A stretch of DNA of 64,000 nucleotides from Vreelandella piezotolerans (GTDB taxonomy: Bacteria; Pseudomonadota; Gammaproteobacteria; Pseudomonadales; Halomonadaceae): NCBI RefSeq assembly GCF_012427705.1, contig NZ_CP048602.1, forward strand, positions 248,001-312,000, in the 5' to 3' direction. Under the pieces are notes generated by a model. It was not told the DNA's origin. It worked only from the letters and a program-made list of their open reading frames with translations, and made no database searches. Positions within the stretch are counted from its first letter, which is position 1. Every line of letters starts with the position of its first letter. The position numbers and the translations under genes were made by a program. Of the stretch, positions 37,023 to 46,736 are shown one piece after another.

Positions 37023-37107
37023 GATTAACGTCTAAGCTAGATTACGGGGCGTTAGCCGCGTCCGGCGGAGCGCAAAGCGCGGAACAAACTTGAGCGCCTA
37101 GTTAGCC
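37023..37107 (-). other. attC-like site (integron recombination site) after the 321-aa gene
   Basis: Read on the minus strand it begins GGCTAACTAGGCGCTCAAG and ends GCTTAGACGTTAATC. Outer R boxes GGCTAAC and GTTAATC pair imperfectly. Inner L boxes pair as CT(C)AAG with CTTAG, leaving one extrahelical base, the attC hallmark. A GC hairpin lies between. It is 85 bp long and starts 30 bp after the stop of the 37,137-38,102 gene. Spacer lengths are unequal, so it is the weaker of the two sites. Confidence 0.5.
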
Positions 37108-37136
37108 TCATGACCTGGCTCCTTTGTTCCAGGTCG

Positions 37137-38102
37137 CTACCACTCTTCCTCTATAAAAACCTGCCGCAAAAGCGTTCTATCAACGGATTGCGGCTTTTCG
37201 AACCACTCCCCCTTTGGGTTCGCAAAATCCGAGTATATCGTCGTCATTAACGCATCTGGGCTAGTCTTACGCCCATGAATTTGCTCAAGCGACCGACTTC
37301 GCGGCTCCCAAAGGTATAGTTCGCCAGGGAGTTCCCTGAATTGGTCACCATCGTTGCCAAACATCACTACACCACTGGTCTGCATTTCGACCACTCCATT
37401 TCGTAACCGCAGATCATTTCGTGTTCGAAACTCGACTGTTTCGCTCACAAACGCACCCCATCCGCTATTTACTTCACTGTATGGCTTGTCTAAAGCCAAG
37501 TGCACCCCACCGTTATCAAGCGCATAGACTTTAACTGACTCGCCGAGTGTTCCTGTCCCTGTGATTGATATATATCTCACCATTACCAGAGAATGCGGAG
37601 ACCCGCCCGTGTCTTCAATGAACTTTATATCACGCACACCTAACGGATATTCCGAGTCTGCTAACACTACCCCGCCGCTCGCTGAATCAATGAAAATCAC
37701 AAACCCTTCGATATTATACTGGTCGACGGTTGATATAACCGTGATTCCACCGACTGTTTTCGCAAGCAGATTGGCGTCAAAATCCATCGGTCTCAGAATA
37801 TACTGGAAATCTTCACTCTTATTTCTGAGGTACTCGCGCAATGCCTCATATGCCGCTTTAGATTCACCCGTCTTTTGTTTTGATATCACCTGAACCACTG
37901 TAGCGAGGTCACTCCCCCCAAATACTGGCTTGGCGAATGAATAGACAGACTTTCCAAATAGAGTCAATTTCTCAATGGCTTGGGTCACATTAGCTAAGGC
38001 AATGATAACCACTCCCACAACAACCACAAACGACAAAGCTTTGTGGTTCTTCAGTTGGCTCAGAATAAAATCTACTTTGCTTTTATCGCTCAAGCTTCGC
38101 AC
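37137..38102 (-). CDS. Membrane-anchored protein of unknown function, probable integron cassette gene
   Basis: The 321-aa product starts at GTG 38102. One membrane helix lies at ~24-45 (LSFVVVVGVVIIALANV), followed by a ~275-residue, probably extracytoplasmic, beta-rich domain (GGITVISTVDQYNIEGFVIF, RTRNDLRLRNGVVEMQ). No catalytic motif or family is recognised. It is flanked by attC-like sites on both sides in the same orientation, so the segment from 38,184 to 37,023 has the structure of one complete integron gene cassette. A surface or envelope-based defence role is possible but unsupported. Confidence 0.6.
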   Translation of the reverse strand: MRSLSDKSKVDFILSQLKNHKALSFVVVVGVVIIALANVTQAIEKLTLFGKSVYSFAKPVFGGSDLATVVQVISKQKTGESKAAYEALREYLRNKSEDFQYILRPMDFDANLLAKTVGGITVISTVDQYNIEGFVIFIDSASGGVVLADSEYPLGVRDIKFIEDTGGSPHSLVMVRYISITGTGTLGESVKVYALDNGGVHLALDKPYSEVNSGWGAFVSETVEFRTRNDLRLRNGVVEMQTSGVVMFGNDGDQFRELPGELYLWEPRSRSLEQIHGRKTSPDALMTTIYSDFANPKGEWFEKPQSVDRTLLRQVFIEEEW

Positions 38103-38183
38103 CTTTTCTCAATTACAATGCCGCCCACGTGAGATGCTAGCGGCTCATATAGGATGGGCATTCTGGTGTTCTATTCGATGCAT

Positions 38184-38269
38184 GGCTAACGCCGCCAACA
38201 CGTGAAGCTTTGAAGTGGAGACGAAGCCGCAACGGAAAAGCTGTCGCTGTGCTTGGCTTTGTTAGCGCC
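38184..38269 (-). other. attC site (integron recombination site) after the STAND gene
   Basis: Read on the minus strand the outer boxes GCTAAC and GTTAGC pair perfectly. After 3-nt spacers GCCAA pairs with TTGGC and then CAC with GTG, with a single unpaired G on one side. An imperfect inner helix (AGCTTT/AAAGCT) follows. Perfect R pairing, short symmetric spacers, L boxes and one extrahelical base are the attC hallmarks; 86 bp is a normal length. The bounding GCGTTAGCC contains the G-TT cleavage point. Confidence 0.72.
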
Positions 38270-38336
38270 AGTATCCGGCTCAAAAAACATTAATAATCAA
38301 CCTTAAAGAATAAACTATATAAATATTTTCATAAAA

Positions 38337-41300
38337 CTAAACTGGCGAAATAGCAAACGTTTTAATTGGCTCCGAAGCGTGAGCAAAATCACGCCTGTCA
38401 ACACAAGTCATCTCGGCAATGAGGTAGTAGTTGCCACCAGTCTGTGCCTTGAACTTTTCAAAAAATTCTTTGGAAACTGTGAAATACGTTCCGAAAGAGT
38501 TTCCTACACCTCCGTGATGGACTGGATACCATTGGTTTACCCAGTATCTCCAAGCTCCATTACTTATGCTGCCGCCGAAATACTCTACGCTAGATTCGCT
38601 TTGGTTTACTGTGTTGATTGGTAAGTCTCCTACGGAATAGGTAGGTCGAAAATAGCCTCTCGATAGCCAATCAGTTTCCCACCTACCAAAGGAGGAAGGC
38701 CAGGTCCATTTGGCTAAAGGAAATATGCCTCGCTCAGAATTCCGCGCATGATCTATTGAGTCAAAAATTAACTTAGGGTCGTCAATTTCAGGACTTTGAA
38801 GAGCGAACAGAATGACCTTTAGATCAAGACATACGCCAGTGTGGTTTCTTAGTATGGGACCGTTGGCATGAAGCAATATTTCATTAGGATCAGCGGCAAA
38901 ATCTAATAAATATCGCTCAAGTTCATTCTGTCCAGGCAAAGAATCATCTTTGCTCAAATTGCCAACTACGGGCCAGCTGTAGGGTGGATGGGAAGGAGAT
39001 AGATTTACAGCAATAGAGCCAAATGGTAGTGCCTCTAGTGCATATGAATAGCAAACCTCGGAAGGGATTGAGTGCTTGTGCATAGCATAAGCTAATGTAC
39101 GAAGGAATGCAGACACTATGGAGGTCTCTGCACGCCATGAGAAGCTTATTTGGATTTTATCCTGACGGTAAAACTGATCGCCGCAAAAATCATATGGGTC
39201 GAACATGTAGCATGGTCTTCTTTCCCATACTTTCTCCCATTCAAGAAGGAAATGCTTCTCAAGCGGTACATTGTGCTCCTTTTCAAGCTCTTGAATAATA
39301 GCTATAAATCTCAAGGGAACGCCGTTGGCAAACTTGTCATACTTGGCTTTGTTTGGAGTTAAGTTATCGGAGAACATAGAATAGAGAATTGATAAGTCAT
39401 CTCGGTCCCCACCCATCAGATCTAATGACGTCAATAGTGTATCGGAAATAGTTGAAGGGTATTGAATTGCTTTTGCAACCTCTTCTTCGGTAAAGGGGGG
39501 AGTTTCGACTAGCAACAATACAGATAAAAAATCTACGATATCAGCCTCGTAGGGTTGCTGATTCAAATAATGTAAATATAAGGCGCGAAATTCGATATTT
39601 GAGTCATCTTGCAAGAGGGCTGCTATTTGCTTGGCTGTTAGGAGTCGGGCGTATCGATCGGGCCACTTGAAGTGCAATAGAGTTAGATGGAATGGAACAT
39701 TCTGGATTGGTACAGGGTCGTCATACCAATACAGTTTGGTCAAAGGAAGATGCGCTATATCACCTTCAAGGCTAGTTACCATAGTTTCAGTGATCTCTGC
39801 CGCTAGGGCAATCTGTCCTGCTGAGACCAAATAAGTAACAAGCTGAGTAGAAGGAACGATTATATTTTCATCCCTCTGTAGGCTGGAAGAGCCTGGTGCC
39901 ATCGTGTCGCGAAGGAGGTTTTCCCAATGCCTGCTGTAAGTATTGCCATACTCCCTTAATGCCTCTTCTGATCCAGAAGAAAAATAAGGGCTCCAGCAAT
40001 TGTTTAGTTTGATATTCCTGACAGCCCACTTATAAGCAGCCTTCTTTCCCTCGGTATTTTTACTTAGCAAGAAAATATGATGTAAGCAGCTATTCAGCTC
40101 GTAATCTGATTTTCTTTGGTCATAGTAGTCGCTGAATGTAGTGAGAATGGAACTCGCTTGGCCTTGAACAGCCCAATAGTTAATCCAGTCCGAAACAAAC
40201 TTTTCACGGATCTGGTATGAAACAGAATGTAAGGCCGCTGCCAAATCAGTGAGGTTGGTGGGGTGTATAGTAGATGCTTCAGGACATTCTGTTTTGACAT
40301 CTTCGTTAGTGGAAGAGCGCTCTCTTGGCGATGGAGGCATGCCTCCAAGAACGTGGCACTGATCTTCGAAAATACCTCTAAGAATATCATTATCTGTGCT
40401 TCTTTCATCTAATGCTTTCATTGCATCAAATGTTGTAATGCATCTTAAAAAAGAGTGCTCTGGCTGCGTAGAAAGTGGAAATGACTTTACGAAACTTTCA
40501 AGTATTAGATGTGTTATATGCCAATTTTCTTCTGATAGATGATACTCAAATTCGTCTACCAGGCGTTCTGGGTTGTGCTTTGCCAATAATTTAGTGAACC
40601 ATCCTGGAATATGTCGAATTTCTCGCTCTGAAAAATCAAAGACATCAGTTGTGAACGTTGTTACTCGTTCTAGCCAATCAGAAACTTGGGGGCAGTTTGA
40701 ATCAGAGCATTCCTGTATCGCCTCAAACACCTCATGTAATGTAATGTCTTTTCTATGGCCATAACCGACTGTATTGAGCGCGGTACGTTCTAGAAATTTC
40801 GCGGCTTCATCGTAAAGGCCAAGGTTGACTGCCAACTTTGCCAGATCAAGACTGTCATTTGCCAATGTTGCAGTATCATCTCTACGGAGTATCTCGGCAT
40901 CAAACAATTTGGAGAATTCTAGAGATGCAGCTTCTTTAGGGAAATTGAAGATTGAGTTTTGAGTGGCAACATCGAAAAATACGCGAGAATCCCACCAAAT
41001 ACTTTTGGACAGGGCGCCTAGCTGATCTTGATTGAGGTTTCCGAATTCATCAAGAGAGTTGCATAAGATATTTAGATGAATCGAGATTTTGGCTAATACC
41101 TTTCTAATACTGAATAGGACTGCGGTGATTTTATAGCCCATTAAAAAATCATCTGGGCGCTCTAGAATGGCAAAAGAATCATACAAATCAGACATCTTTA
41201 AATCTTTGCCTTGCTTTAGGGTTTTAGCAGTATTCAATGATGCAAAACGGAACGTTAACCATGCGTTTTTGAGAAACTCCTGAAGATTCGTTGGATTGGT

Positions 41301-44069
41301 GAACTTCGGAGTTTCAATGTCTGGGCAATTATTGAAGTTTGATACGAGTGTGCTAAAAAAGTATTCATAAAACGGAAGATGGCGGGTGTCTTCATACTCA
41401 ACAGGGCATTCAATTTCTTCAAGTGCGACTATTTTAGGTTCGTTTCCAGCTAAAAGTTGATAGAGCAAATATATGCTGGACTTCGCGTCTCCAACTTTAG
41501 GGTTAGTGGCTTCGAGTGCGGCGCCTTCAACACTTGCCGCTAAAACTATTTCATCGTAGATGATCGGAGCAATATCTTCTGGAATTTCAAAGCGGGATAA
41601 ATCAAGGAGTAAGTGCCTATGCCCATATTGAACAAGTAGCTCAACGATTTTCAGGAAGGAAGAAGCCTTATCATTCAGCCTGCTATAGAAATCGTTTATG
41701 CGCTCTAAATCAGGATTGTTATAGCTAGTCAGCGTATGAAGATAGTCATCGACTAGAGCGTTTAGAGTCTGGTAATGATTTGAGTCTTCTTGGCGGGCAT
41801 AAAAACGAATTCTTCGATAGATTTCCTGGGCACAGGCATCAACGACCCTTTCGTCTTTGTCTTGGAAATGTTTGGCTACGATTGCGATTTCATTGTCTGA
41901 AATAATTCTTAGATTGTCGGCTCGCCAAAGAAGACCGAAATTGTCTCGCGAGATACTAAGTGAGCAATCGAGAAAATCACTGAAGTCCTGAATCTGAAAC
42001 TGCGGTCCATTCAGCAGTCTCATTTTTAATATCCGTAGTCTTAATAGTTCTGGATATAGACTTCTTTCAAAAGCGATGCGTTCGGCGATGTTAAAAATGT
42101 GCTCTATGTGCTCTAAGGGGTAGCCCTTACAAAGCGATTGTACCAGCCAGTCTCTAGTGGTTCCTTGTAATAGCGGGGCTTCATTCCCTAGATTGGCTTC
42201 AATAATCCACTCCCAGCCCCACTTCCAATACTCAGGCGCATGCGTATTGATCCACGTTTGAGAGATTCTATTTAGCCTATCTCTTGATTGAGCGAAAACA
42301 TCCTTACGCTTTAAATATACGAATAGACTGCTATGAAAAGGGTTTATACCACTTAGTCTCTGCTCAACGAGGTGTTGAATTTCAGAAAAGCTGTTTTGAA
42401 AAATAAGGCTGTCGTGTAAGCAGTAGCCTAGGTGGGTTTTGTCTGGCCAGGAAAAATCGGCATTCGCTATAAGAAGAAGAATTTCTTTTGCGCTCTCAGA
42501 AAGCTTCACCCATAAATGCTCGTAGTACGCATGTATGTCTCCGTCTGGGCAGGTCGGAAGTTTCTCCACATCATATTTGTTTATTTTGTCATTTTTTAGC
42601 TGCAGGCTATTCAGGGAATAAAGAATATGGAGAGGGTATCCATGAGAAATGTCCAACAACGCTTGTGATATTTCTACAATTTCACTACGTTGATGCTCAT
42701 CATCACCAATTATATTAAGTTCTTCGCTAGACACTAGGAAGTCAATTCTTGACTTAATTGCTTCAAGACCCATGGGGGGGATGTCTAGCCAGGATTTATC
42801 CCTTGGTGCTGAGCGTAACAGTGAATTGGGAAGATGCGAGTCGCTTATCGGCTGCGTTCCGAATAGCAAAGAAACCTTATCTTTGAAGGGGATAATCCGA
42901 TTAACTAAGTGTTCGAGTTGGCTTATATCTGATCTTGCACGATAAACATGATCTAGCCCATCAATAATGATAACTAGGGTTTTGTTGTCTTCCGCAGCTG
43001 TATCTGCCGCCTTACTTATCCAGGCCTCAAGCTGCTGGGGGTCAAATTTTTCACTATCGAAGTCGTTGGGATAAAGGGTTTTGATCTGACTTTGTAAAGA
43101 CTGAGCTGCATTATTAAAAGCAACCCTGTCGCCTATAAATTGGGGTGATAAATAGTAGTGGTGTCTAATTACAGGTGTCTTCTTCTCAATTAGTTCGTCA
43201 GTTAAGAATGATAAATATGTGCTCTTTCCCATGCCCGGAAGGCCTGAGATAACTGAACTACCTTGCTTGGCTGTTCTATTCAATATTTCGGTATGAAAAT
43301 CGTCTGTGGGAGGTGTATAACCGCCTGGAATTTCAAAAAACTGGGAAATTGTTTTTCTAGTTCCCAGAGATAAGATTTCGTTTATATGTCTAAGATAAAT
43401 TTTGCCATCTGGTGATGGTTCGTTTTTTCTTGTAGCCCAGCGTTCAATAGCTTTCAATAATTGAAGCCAGCTTTCATTGCTAGCATGGTCTGGTACAAGT
43501 GAATCATGTAGTTTAATTTCTAAGTCATCAATTTTCTTTTGGCTATGTTCAAAAATTAGTGTTGCGAAAAAATCCCTAGCCTTTTGTTCTGTTCCTAGCT
43601 GGCCAGATATTTTGGACTTAATATCATCTGGTATGAGTGAGTAATCTACTTTGTCTTCTTTTAGACAATTTGAAACAATCTGGTCAGGTATTCTGTTTGT
43701 AATAAGTTTGGCAATAGATATTGTGCTGGAAGTACCAAACTTCTCGATGTCGGCAGACCATTTTTCTATAAGAGATGTGCCATTGCTCTTCTTCTTGAGT
43801 AGCCAGTCAAAATCTAAACGCAAATCTTCACGTTCAGAATCAATTGTGAATTTGACTTGGTAGAGCTCATATTCTCCATTGGCTGTACAGCAAATAACAT
43901 CATCAAGGCTCTTGACATGGCCAAGCCCTTGATTAACCTCTATGCTCATCCATTGATACTTCTCTGGTTCGTGAAACCAATTTATCAGTGTGCGAATACA
44001 CATAAGGTCTTGGTATGTGTATCCAACGCGAGTTAGTTGTGATGGTTTAATTTTAGAGGATGTGACCAA
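38337..44069 (-). CDS. Avs-like STAND NTPase with Cap4-type nuclease domain (candidate antiphage sensor)
   Basis: The 1,910-aa protein has three parts. Residues ~10-150 carry GYTYQDL, an early Glu, LDDVICC and YQVKF, the E-D-QxK pattern of Cap4/DUF4297-like dsDNA nuclease domains. Residues ~245-480 form a STAND ATPase with Walker A GLPGMGKST (~275) and Walker B LVIIIDGLDHV (~365). The remaining ~1,400 residues are helical repeats, the usual place of target recognition in Avs proteins. Such proteins detect phage proteins, oligomerise and cut DNA. The start appears to be TTG, with AGTAGGAT upstream. Codon use is AT-rich, unlike the core genome. An attC site follows its stop. Confidence 0.78.
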   Translation of the reverse strand: MVTSSKIKPSQLTRVGYTYQDLMCIRTLINWFHEPEKYQWMSIEVNQGLGHVKSLDDVICCTANGEYELYQVKFTIDSEREDLRLDFDWLLKKKSNGTSLIEKWSADIEKFGTSSTISIAKLITNRIPDQIVSNCLKEDKVDYSLIPDDIKSKISGQLGTEQKARDFFATLIFEHSQKKIDDLEIKLHDSLVPDHASNESWLQLLKAIERWATRKNEPSPDGKIYLRHINEILSLGTRKTISQFFEIPGGYTPPTDDFHTEILNRTAKQGSSVISGLPGMGKSTYLSFLTDELIEKKTPVIRHHYYLSPQFIGDRVAFNNAAQSLQSQIKTLYPNDFDSEKFDPQQLEAWISKAADTAAEDNKTLVIIIDGLDHVYRARSDISQLEHLVNRIIPFKDKVSLLFGTQPISDSHLPNSLLRSAPRDKSWLDIPPMGLEAIKSRIDFLVSSEELNIIGDDEHQRSEIVEISQALLDISHGYPLHILYSLNSLQLKNDKINKYDVEKLPTCPDGDIHAYYEHLWVKLSESAKEILLLIANADFSWPDKTHLGYCLHDSLIFQNSFSEIQHLVEQRLSGINPFHSSLFVYLKRKDVFAQSRDRLNRISQTWINTHAPEYWKWGWEWIIEANLGNEAPLLQGTTRDWLVQSLCKGYPLEHIEHIFNIAERIAFERSLYPELLRLRILKMRLLNGPQFQIQDFSDFLDCSLSISRDNFGLLWRADNLRIISDNEIAIVAKHFQDKDERVVDACAQEIYRRIRFYARQEDSNHYQTLNALVDDYLHTLTSYNNPDLERINDFYSRLNDKASSFLKIVELLVQYGHRHLLLDLSRFEIPEDIAPIIYDEIVLAASVEGAALEATNPKVGDAKSSIYLLYQLLAGNEPKIVALEEIECPVEYEDTRHLPFYEYFFSTLVSNFNNCPDIETPKFTNPTNLQEFLKNAWLTFRFASLNTAKTLKQGKDLKMSDLYDSFAILERPDDFLMGYKITAVLFSIRKVLAKISIHLNILCNSLDEFGNLNQDQLGALSKSIWWDSRVFFDVATQNSIFNFPKEAASLEFSKLFDAEILRRDDTATLANDSLDLAKLAVNLGLYDEAAKFLERTALNTVGYGHRKDITLHEVFEAIQECSDSNCPQVSDWLERVTTFTTDVFDFSEREIRHIPGWFTKLLAKHNPERLVDEFEYHLSEENWHITHLILESFVKSFPLSTQPEHSFLRCITTFDAMKALDERSTDNDILRGIFEDQCHVLGGMPPSPRERSSTNEDVKTECPEASTIHPTNLTDLAAALHSVSYQIREKFVSDWINYWAVQGQASSILTTFSDYYDQRKSDYELNSCLHHIFLLSKNTEGKKAAYKWAVRNIKLNNCWSPYFSSGSEEALREYGNTYSRHWENLLRDTMAPGSSSLQRDENIIVPSTQLVTYLVSAGQIALAAEITETMVTSLEGDIAHLPLTKLYWYDDPVPIQNVPFHLTLLHFKWPDRYARLLTAKQIAALLQDDSNIEFRALYLHYLNQQPYEADIVDFLSVLLLVETPPFTEEEVAKAIQYPSTISDTLLTSLDLMGGDRDDLSILYSMFSDNLTPNKAKYDKFANGVPLRFIAIIQELEKEHNVPLEKHFLLEWEKVWERRPCYMFDPYDFCGDQFYRQDKIQISFSWRAETSIVSAFLRTLAYAMHKHSIPSEVCYSYALEALPFGSIAVNLSPSHPPYSWPVVGNLSKDDSLPGQNELERYLLDFAADPNEILLHANGPILRNHTGVCLDLKVILFALQSPEIDDPKLIFDSIDHARNSERGIFPLAKWTWPSSFGRWETDWLSRGYFRPTYSVGDLPINTVNQSESSVEYFGGSISNGAWRYWVNQWYPVHHGGVGNSFGTYFTVSKEFFEKFKAQTGGNYYLIAEMTCVDRRDFAHASEPIKTFAISPV

Positions 44070-44160
44070 AAGAAAAATCCTACTTATGACTTCGGCTCGC
44101 TAACAGTGTGTTAGACGGCGCGTTTTATGATTGGATGGACGGGCTGGCACTTTTTTGCGG
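44070..44160. other. Spacer with CTAACA-CAC-TGTTAG palindrome
   Basis: Just upstream of the STAND gene the motif at 44,101-44,115 on the minus strand resembles the L'-R' end of an attC (CTAAC, then GTTAGCG), but a matching 5' half is not evident. Confidence 0.35.
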
Positions 44161-44178
44161 AATGTCCGCTCTGGGTCG
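44161..44178 (-). repeat. Right copy of the 18-bp inverted motif flanking the integron-like segment
   Basis: AATGTCCGCTCTGGGTCG is the imperfect inverse of the 36,994-37,011 motif (15 of 18). Confidence 0.5.
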
Positions 44179-44188
44179 ATATCAGCCA

Positions 44189-44827
44189 TTAGCTCGCTCC
44201 TGTGTTCATCTGCAACACAAGCTCATAAACCCGCGCAGGATCGTCCTCAATGCATAAATTGGGGCTTTTCCCATCCAGCTGCGGATGCGCTGTTTTCATC
44301 CAACGCCTTGCCAATACTTCCCCCATTACCTGAACTGCTGCTTCCCAGACATCTTCTCTGCTGGGGGTGTCGATGATTTCTCTGCCGACATCGCGCATAT
44401 TCTGCCATCCTTGAATGTCGTCAGGTTCCGGGGCATTTGGATCGCATTGATCAAGTAGGATGTTGAGCCGAGCGGGTCTGACTGCTGATGCTTTCTCTAG
44501 CAGTGTCGATGTCTTCAGCAACGCGTCTCGTAACCAAGCTTCAACAGCTGCGCAGACATAATCATTTTCTTGCGGTGGAACCACAGCGCTAGTGTTGCCG
44601 CTTTGAATGATGAAAAAATATTCTGGGATAGGCAGTGCGCGACCATCACGGAGGTAAGCCACAATCTCACCGCTCATATCGGGCAGGTAAGCATCACCGC
44701 TTTGTAAACACTCCAGTGCTTGGCGAAACGTTTCTAGTGGCTGGGGGAATCTGTCCCGTAAATCAAAAGCGCGGAAAGCAAACACACTTTGTAAAGGGTC
44801 GTTAGTAGACGGCTTGGCTAGGGGCAT
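44189..44827 (-). CDS. Hypothetical protein (212 aa)
   Basis: From ATG 44827 (GGAG six bases upstream) the product begins MPLAKPSTNDPLQSVFAFRA. It is soluble and acidic, with helical C-terminal segments (WEAAVQVMGEVLARRWMKTA). No signal peptide, membrane helix or known motif is visible. It lies downstream of umuC in the same direction with a ~105-bp gap and may be read from the same transcript. I do not recognise the family. Confidence 0.6.
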   Translation of the reverse strand: MPLAKPSTNDPLQSVFAFRAFDLRDRFPQPLETFRQALECLQSGDAYLPDMSGEIVAYLRDGRALPIPEYFFIIQSGNTSAVVPPQENDYVCAAVEAWLRDALLKTSTLLEKASAVRPARLNILLDQCDPNAPEPDDIQGWQNMRDVGREIIDTPSREDVWEAAVQVMGEVLARRWMKTAHPQLDGKSPNLCIEDDPARVYELVLQMNTGAS

Positions 44828-44932
44828 CCTGCTCTCCAAATATATTACGCACCGCTAATTTCTAAACCACCTTAGCACCAGATTATTTGATTTGCTCACC
44901 ATTCTGGCTTTTTTAATTAGCAGCGCTGCCGC

Positions 44933-46213
44933 TTAAAGCTTAACGTTCACTAGCTCTTCCCAGCGAGTGGTATAGCGCGGCGTGCGGTGTTCAGCGCGTA
45001 ATGTCCAGGCATTTCCAACCCGAGGCAGCCCTAGTTGTATCGTCCCTCGCCCTAGTTCTCGATTGAGCTTGTCGACAGTAGCCATCAACCGTTCACTACG
45101 CCTTGCTTCTTCCTCTGTTTGCGGTGTTTCTGTCAGTGTCAGTTGGCGGTTGGCTTTGGGGGAGAGATCGAGAAGCATGATGCCGGCTTTATGGTAGGCG
45201 TAGCCCTTACGCCAGAGCTGCCGGAGCCCTTGAATCGCAGCATGAATCAGCTCGCGACTATCGTCCGTCGGGCGTTCTAGTGTCACTACCACGCGATTAC
45301 GGTACTGTGGCAAATCTTGTCGAAACGCATTGGTGCGCACAAACACCATCACGGCGCTGGTGACGCTGTGCTGCTTGCGTAGCTTTTCGCCTGCTCGGGC
45401 GGCGTGTTGGCGAAGGGCTTCACGCAGGTCATGAGGGCTGGAGGTGAGGCGCCCAAACGAGCGGGATACCATGATCTGTTGTTTGGGTTGGCTCATATCG
45501 TCGAGTTGAATCGCAGGCTGTCCGCGTAATTCCCAGACAATGCGTTCCTGCACCACGCTGAAGTGACGCCGAATGTGCTTTGGATCGGCTTCGCGCAGCT
45601 GCCAGGCGGTGTCTATCCCCATCACGCGTAACCGTTCGCCGGTACGTCGTGCAATGCCCCATAGTTCGGTCACCGGTAGCTGTTTGAGTAGCGCTTGAGT
45701 GGCATGGCTATCCGCCGTTAACAGGCAAACACCTTGTTCTTGGTAGCCTGGGTGTTTCTTTGCGGCGTGGTTGGCTACTTTGGCCAATACCCGTGTCGGC
45801 GCAAAACCGACCGAAACCGGAATTCCCGTCCATTGCCGTACTGTCTGGCGTAATTTTTGCCCATAGGCTTCTAGGGTCGCAGGTTCAAAGCCGTGAAACC
45901 CCACAAAGCTTTCGTCGATGGAGTACACCTCTACGTCCGGCGAAAACTCTGTTAGTGCCTCTGTCACGCGACGGCTCATATCCCCGTAAAGCGCATAATT
46001 ACTCGACAAAAGAATAGCTTGGCGGCGGATAAACGGCGGCAGCAAATGCATGGCCGTCCCCATCTCGACACCCAGCGCTTTTAGCTCATTGGAGCGGGCC
46101 ACCACACAACCGTCGTTGTTAGAGAGCACACCAACAGGTCGCCCTTCTAGCGTGGGATTAAACACCCGCTCACAGCTGACGTAGAAATTATTGCAATCGA
46201 CCAAGGCTATCAT
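44933..46213 (-). CDS. umuC: DNA polymerase V catalytic subunit (Y-family)
   Basis: From ATG 46213 the protein is 426 aa: [20 protein letters not shown] (first catalytic Asp), [23 protein letters not shown] (catalytic DE pair), then the little-finger domain and the UmuC-type C-terminal region. It performs error-prone translesion synthesis. The start overlaps the umuD stop (ATGA), so the in-frame extension to 46,264 is not used. This plasmid-type umuDC on the island would add SOS mutagenesis to the host. Confidence 0.93.
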   Translation of the reverse strand: MIALVDCNNFYVSCERVFNPTLEGRPVGVLSNNDGCVVARSNELKALGVEMGTAMHLLPPFIRRQAILLSSNYALYGDMSRRVTEALTEFSPDVEVYSIDESFVGFHGFEPATLEAYGQKLRQTVRQWTGIPVSVGFAPTRVLAKVANHAAKKHPGYQEQGVCLLTADSHATQALLKQLPVTELWGIARRTGERLRVMGIDTAWQLREADPKHIRRHFSVVQERIVWELRGQPAIQLDDMSQPKQQIMVSRSFGRLTSSPHDLREALRQHAARAGEKLRKQHSVTSAVMVFVRTNAFRQDLPQYRNRVVVTLERPTDDSRELIHAAIQGLRQLWRKGYAYHKAGIMLLDLSPKANRQLTLTETPQTEEEARRSERLMATVDKLNRELGRGTIQLGLPRVGNAWTLRAEHRTPRYTTRWEELVNVKL

Positions 46214-46659
46214 AGCGGTGTAGCACCTGGCAGGCTGTGCAGGACATGTGTTACGACACCCCACACATGCGATTCGCGACCCTCCAATGGGATTGGCTTA
46301 TAGGCAGGGTTACTTGCTCTCAGGTAGGCACGTTGCCCGACACGCTCTAGCCGTTTAACAGTGAGTTCGCCATCGACCGCAATAACAATCACACGCCCAG
46401 GCAGCGGCTCTAGGCTGCGATCCACCACCAGCAGGTCACCATGATGGATGCCATCACCTAACATTGAGTCGCCTTCAGCACGCACAAAGAAAGTGGCCGC
46501 AGGTCGCTTAACGACATGGCGATGCAGATCCATCTCCGCATCCAGGTGGTCATCAGCGGGACTTGGAAATCCTGCCCGCACAGCACTGGCGAACATGGGT
46601 AACGGTTGGGGTACGGGGCATAGGGCAGCAGTGCCTATGAACGAAGCGGTTGTGGTCAT
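46210..46659 (-). CDS. umuD: DNA polymerase V accessory subunit (LexA-like autoprotease)
   Basis: The 149-aa protein has an Ala-Gly cleavage site ([12 protein letters not shown]), catalytic Ser in [14 protein letters not shown] and Lys in GELTVKRLE, the S24 dyad. RecA-stimulated self-cleavage would give UmuD' for Pol V. AGAGG lies seven bases before the ATG. A LexA box sits 21 bp upstream of the start codon. Confidence 0.93.
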   Translation of the reverse strand: MTTTASFIGTAALCPVPQPLPMFASAVRAGFPSPADDHLDAEMDLHRHVVKRPAATFFVRAEGDSMLGDGIHHGDLLVVDRSLEPLPGRVIVIAVDGELTVKRLERVGQRAYLRASNPAYKPIPLEGRESHVWGVVTHVLHSLPGATPL

Positions 46660-46679
46660 ACGCCGAGCCTCTAAAATAA

Positions 46680-46695
46680 CTGTTGTTTCATACAG
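46680..46695. promoter_or_regulatory. LexA (SOS) box upstream of umuDC
   Basis: CTGTTGTTTCATACAG is a perfect CTGT-N8-ACAG LexA site just upstream of umuD, so the operon should be DNA-damage induced by host LexA. Confidence 0.9.
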
Positions 46696-46736
46696 TATAC
46701 GGAGAGGCGCCGCATCAACAAGCTCTGAGTAGAGAT

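Noticed and set aside
44101..44115. Third attC upstream of the STAND gene (CTAACA-CAC-TGTTAG)
   Set aside because: Only a plausible 3' half is visible; I could not find a pairing 5' half after the 212-aa gene, so it is noted but not called.
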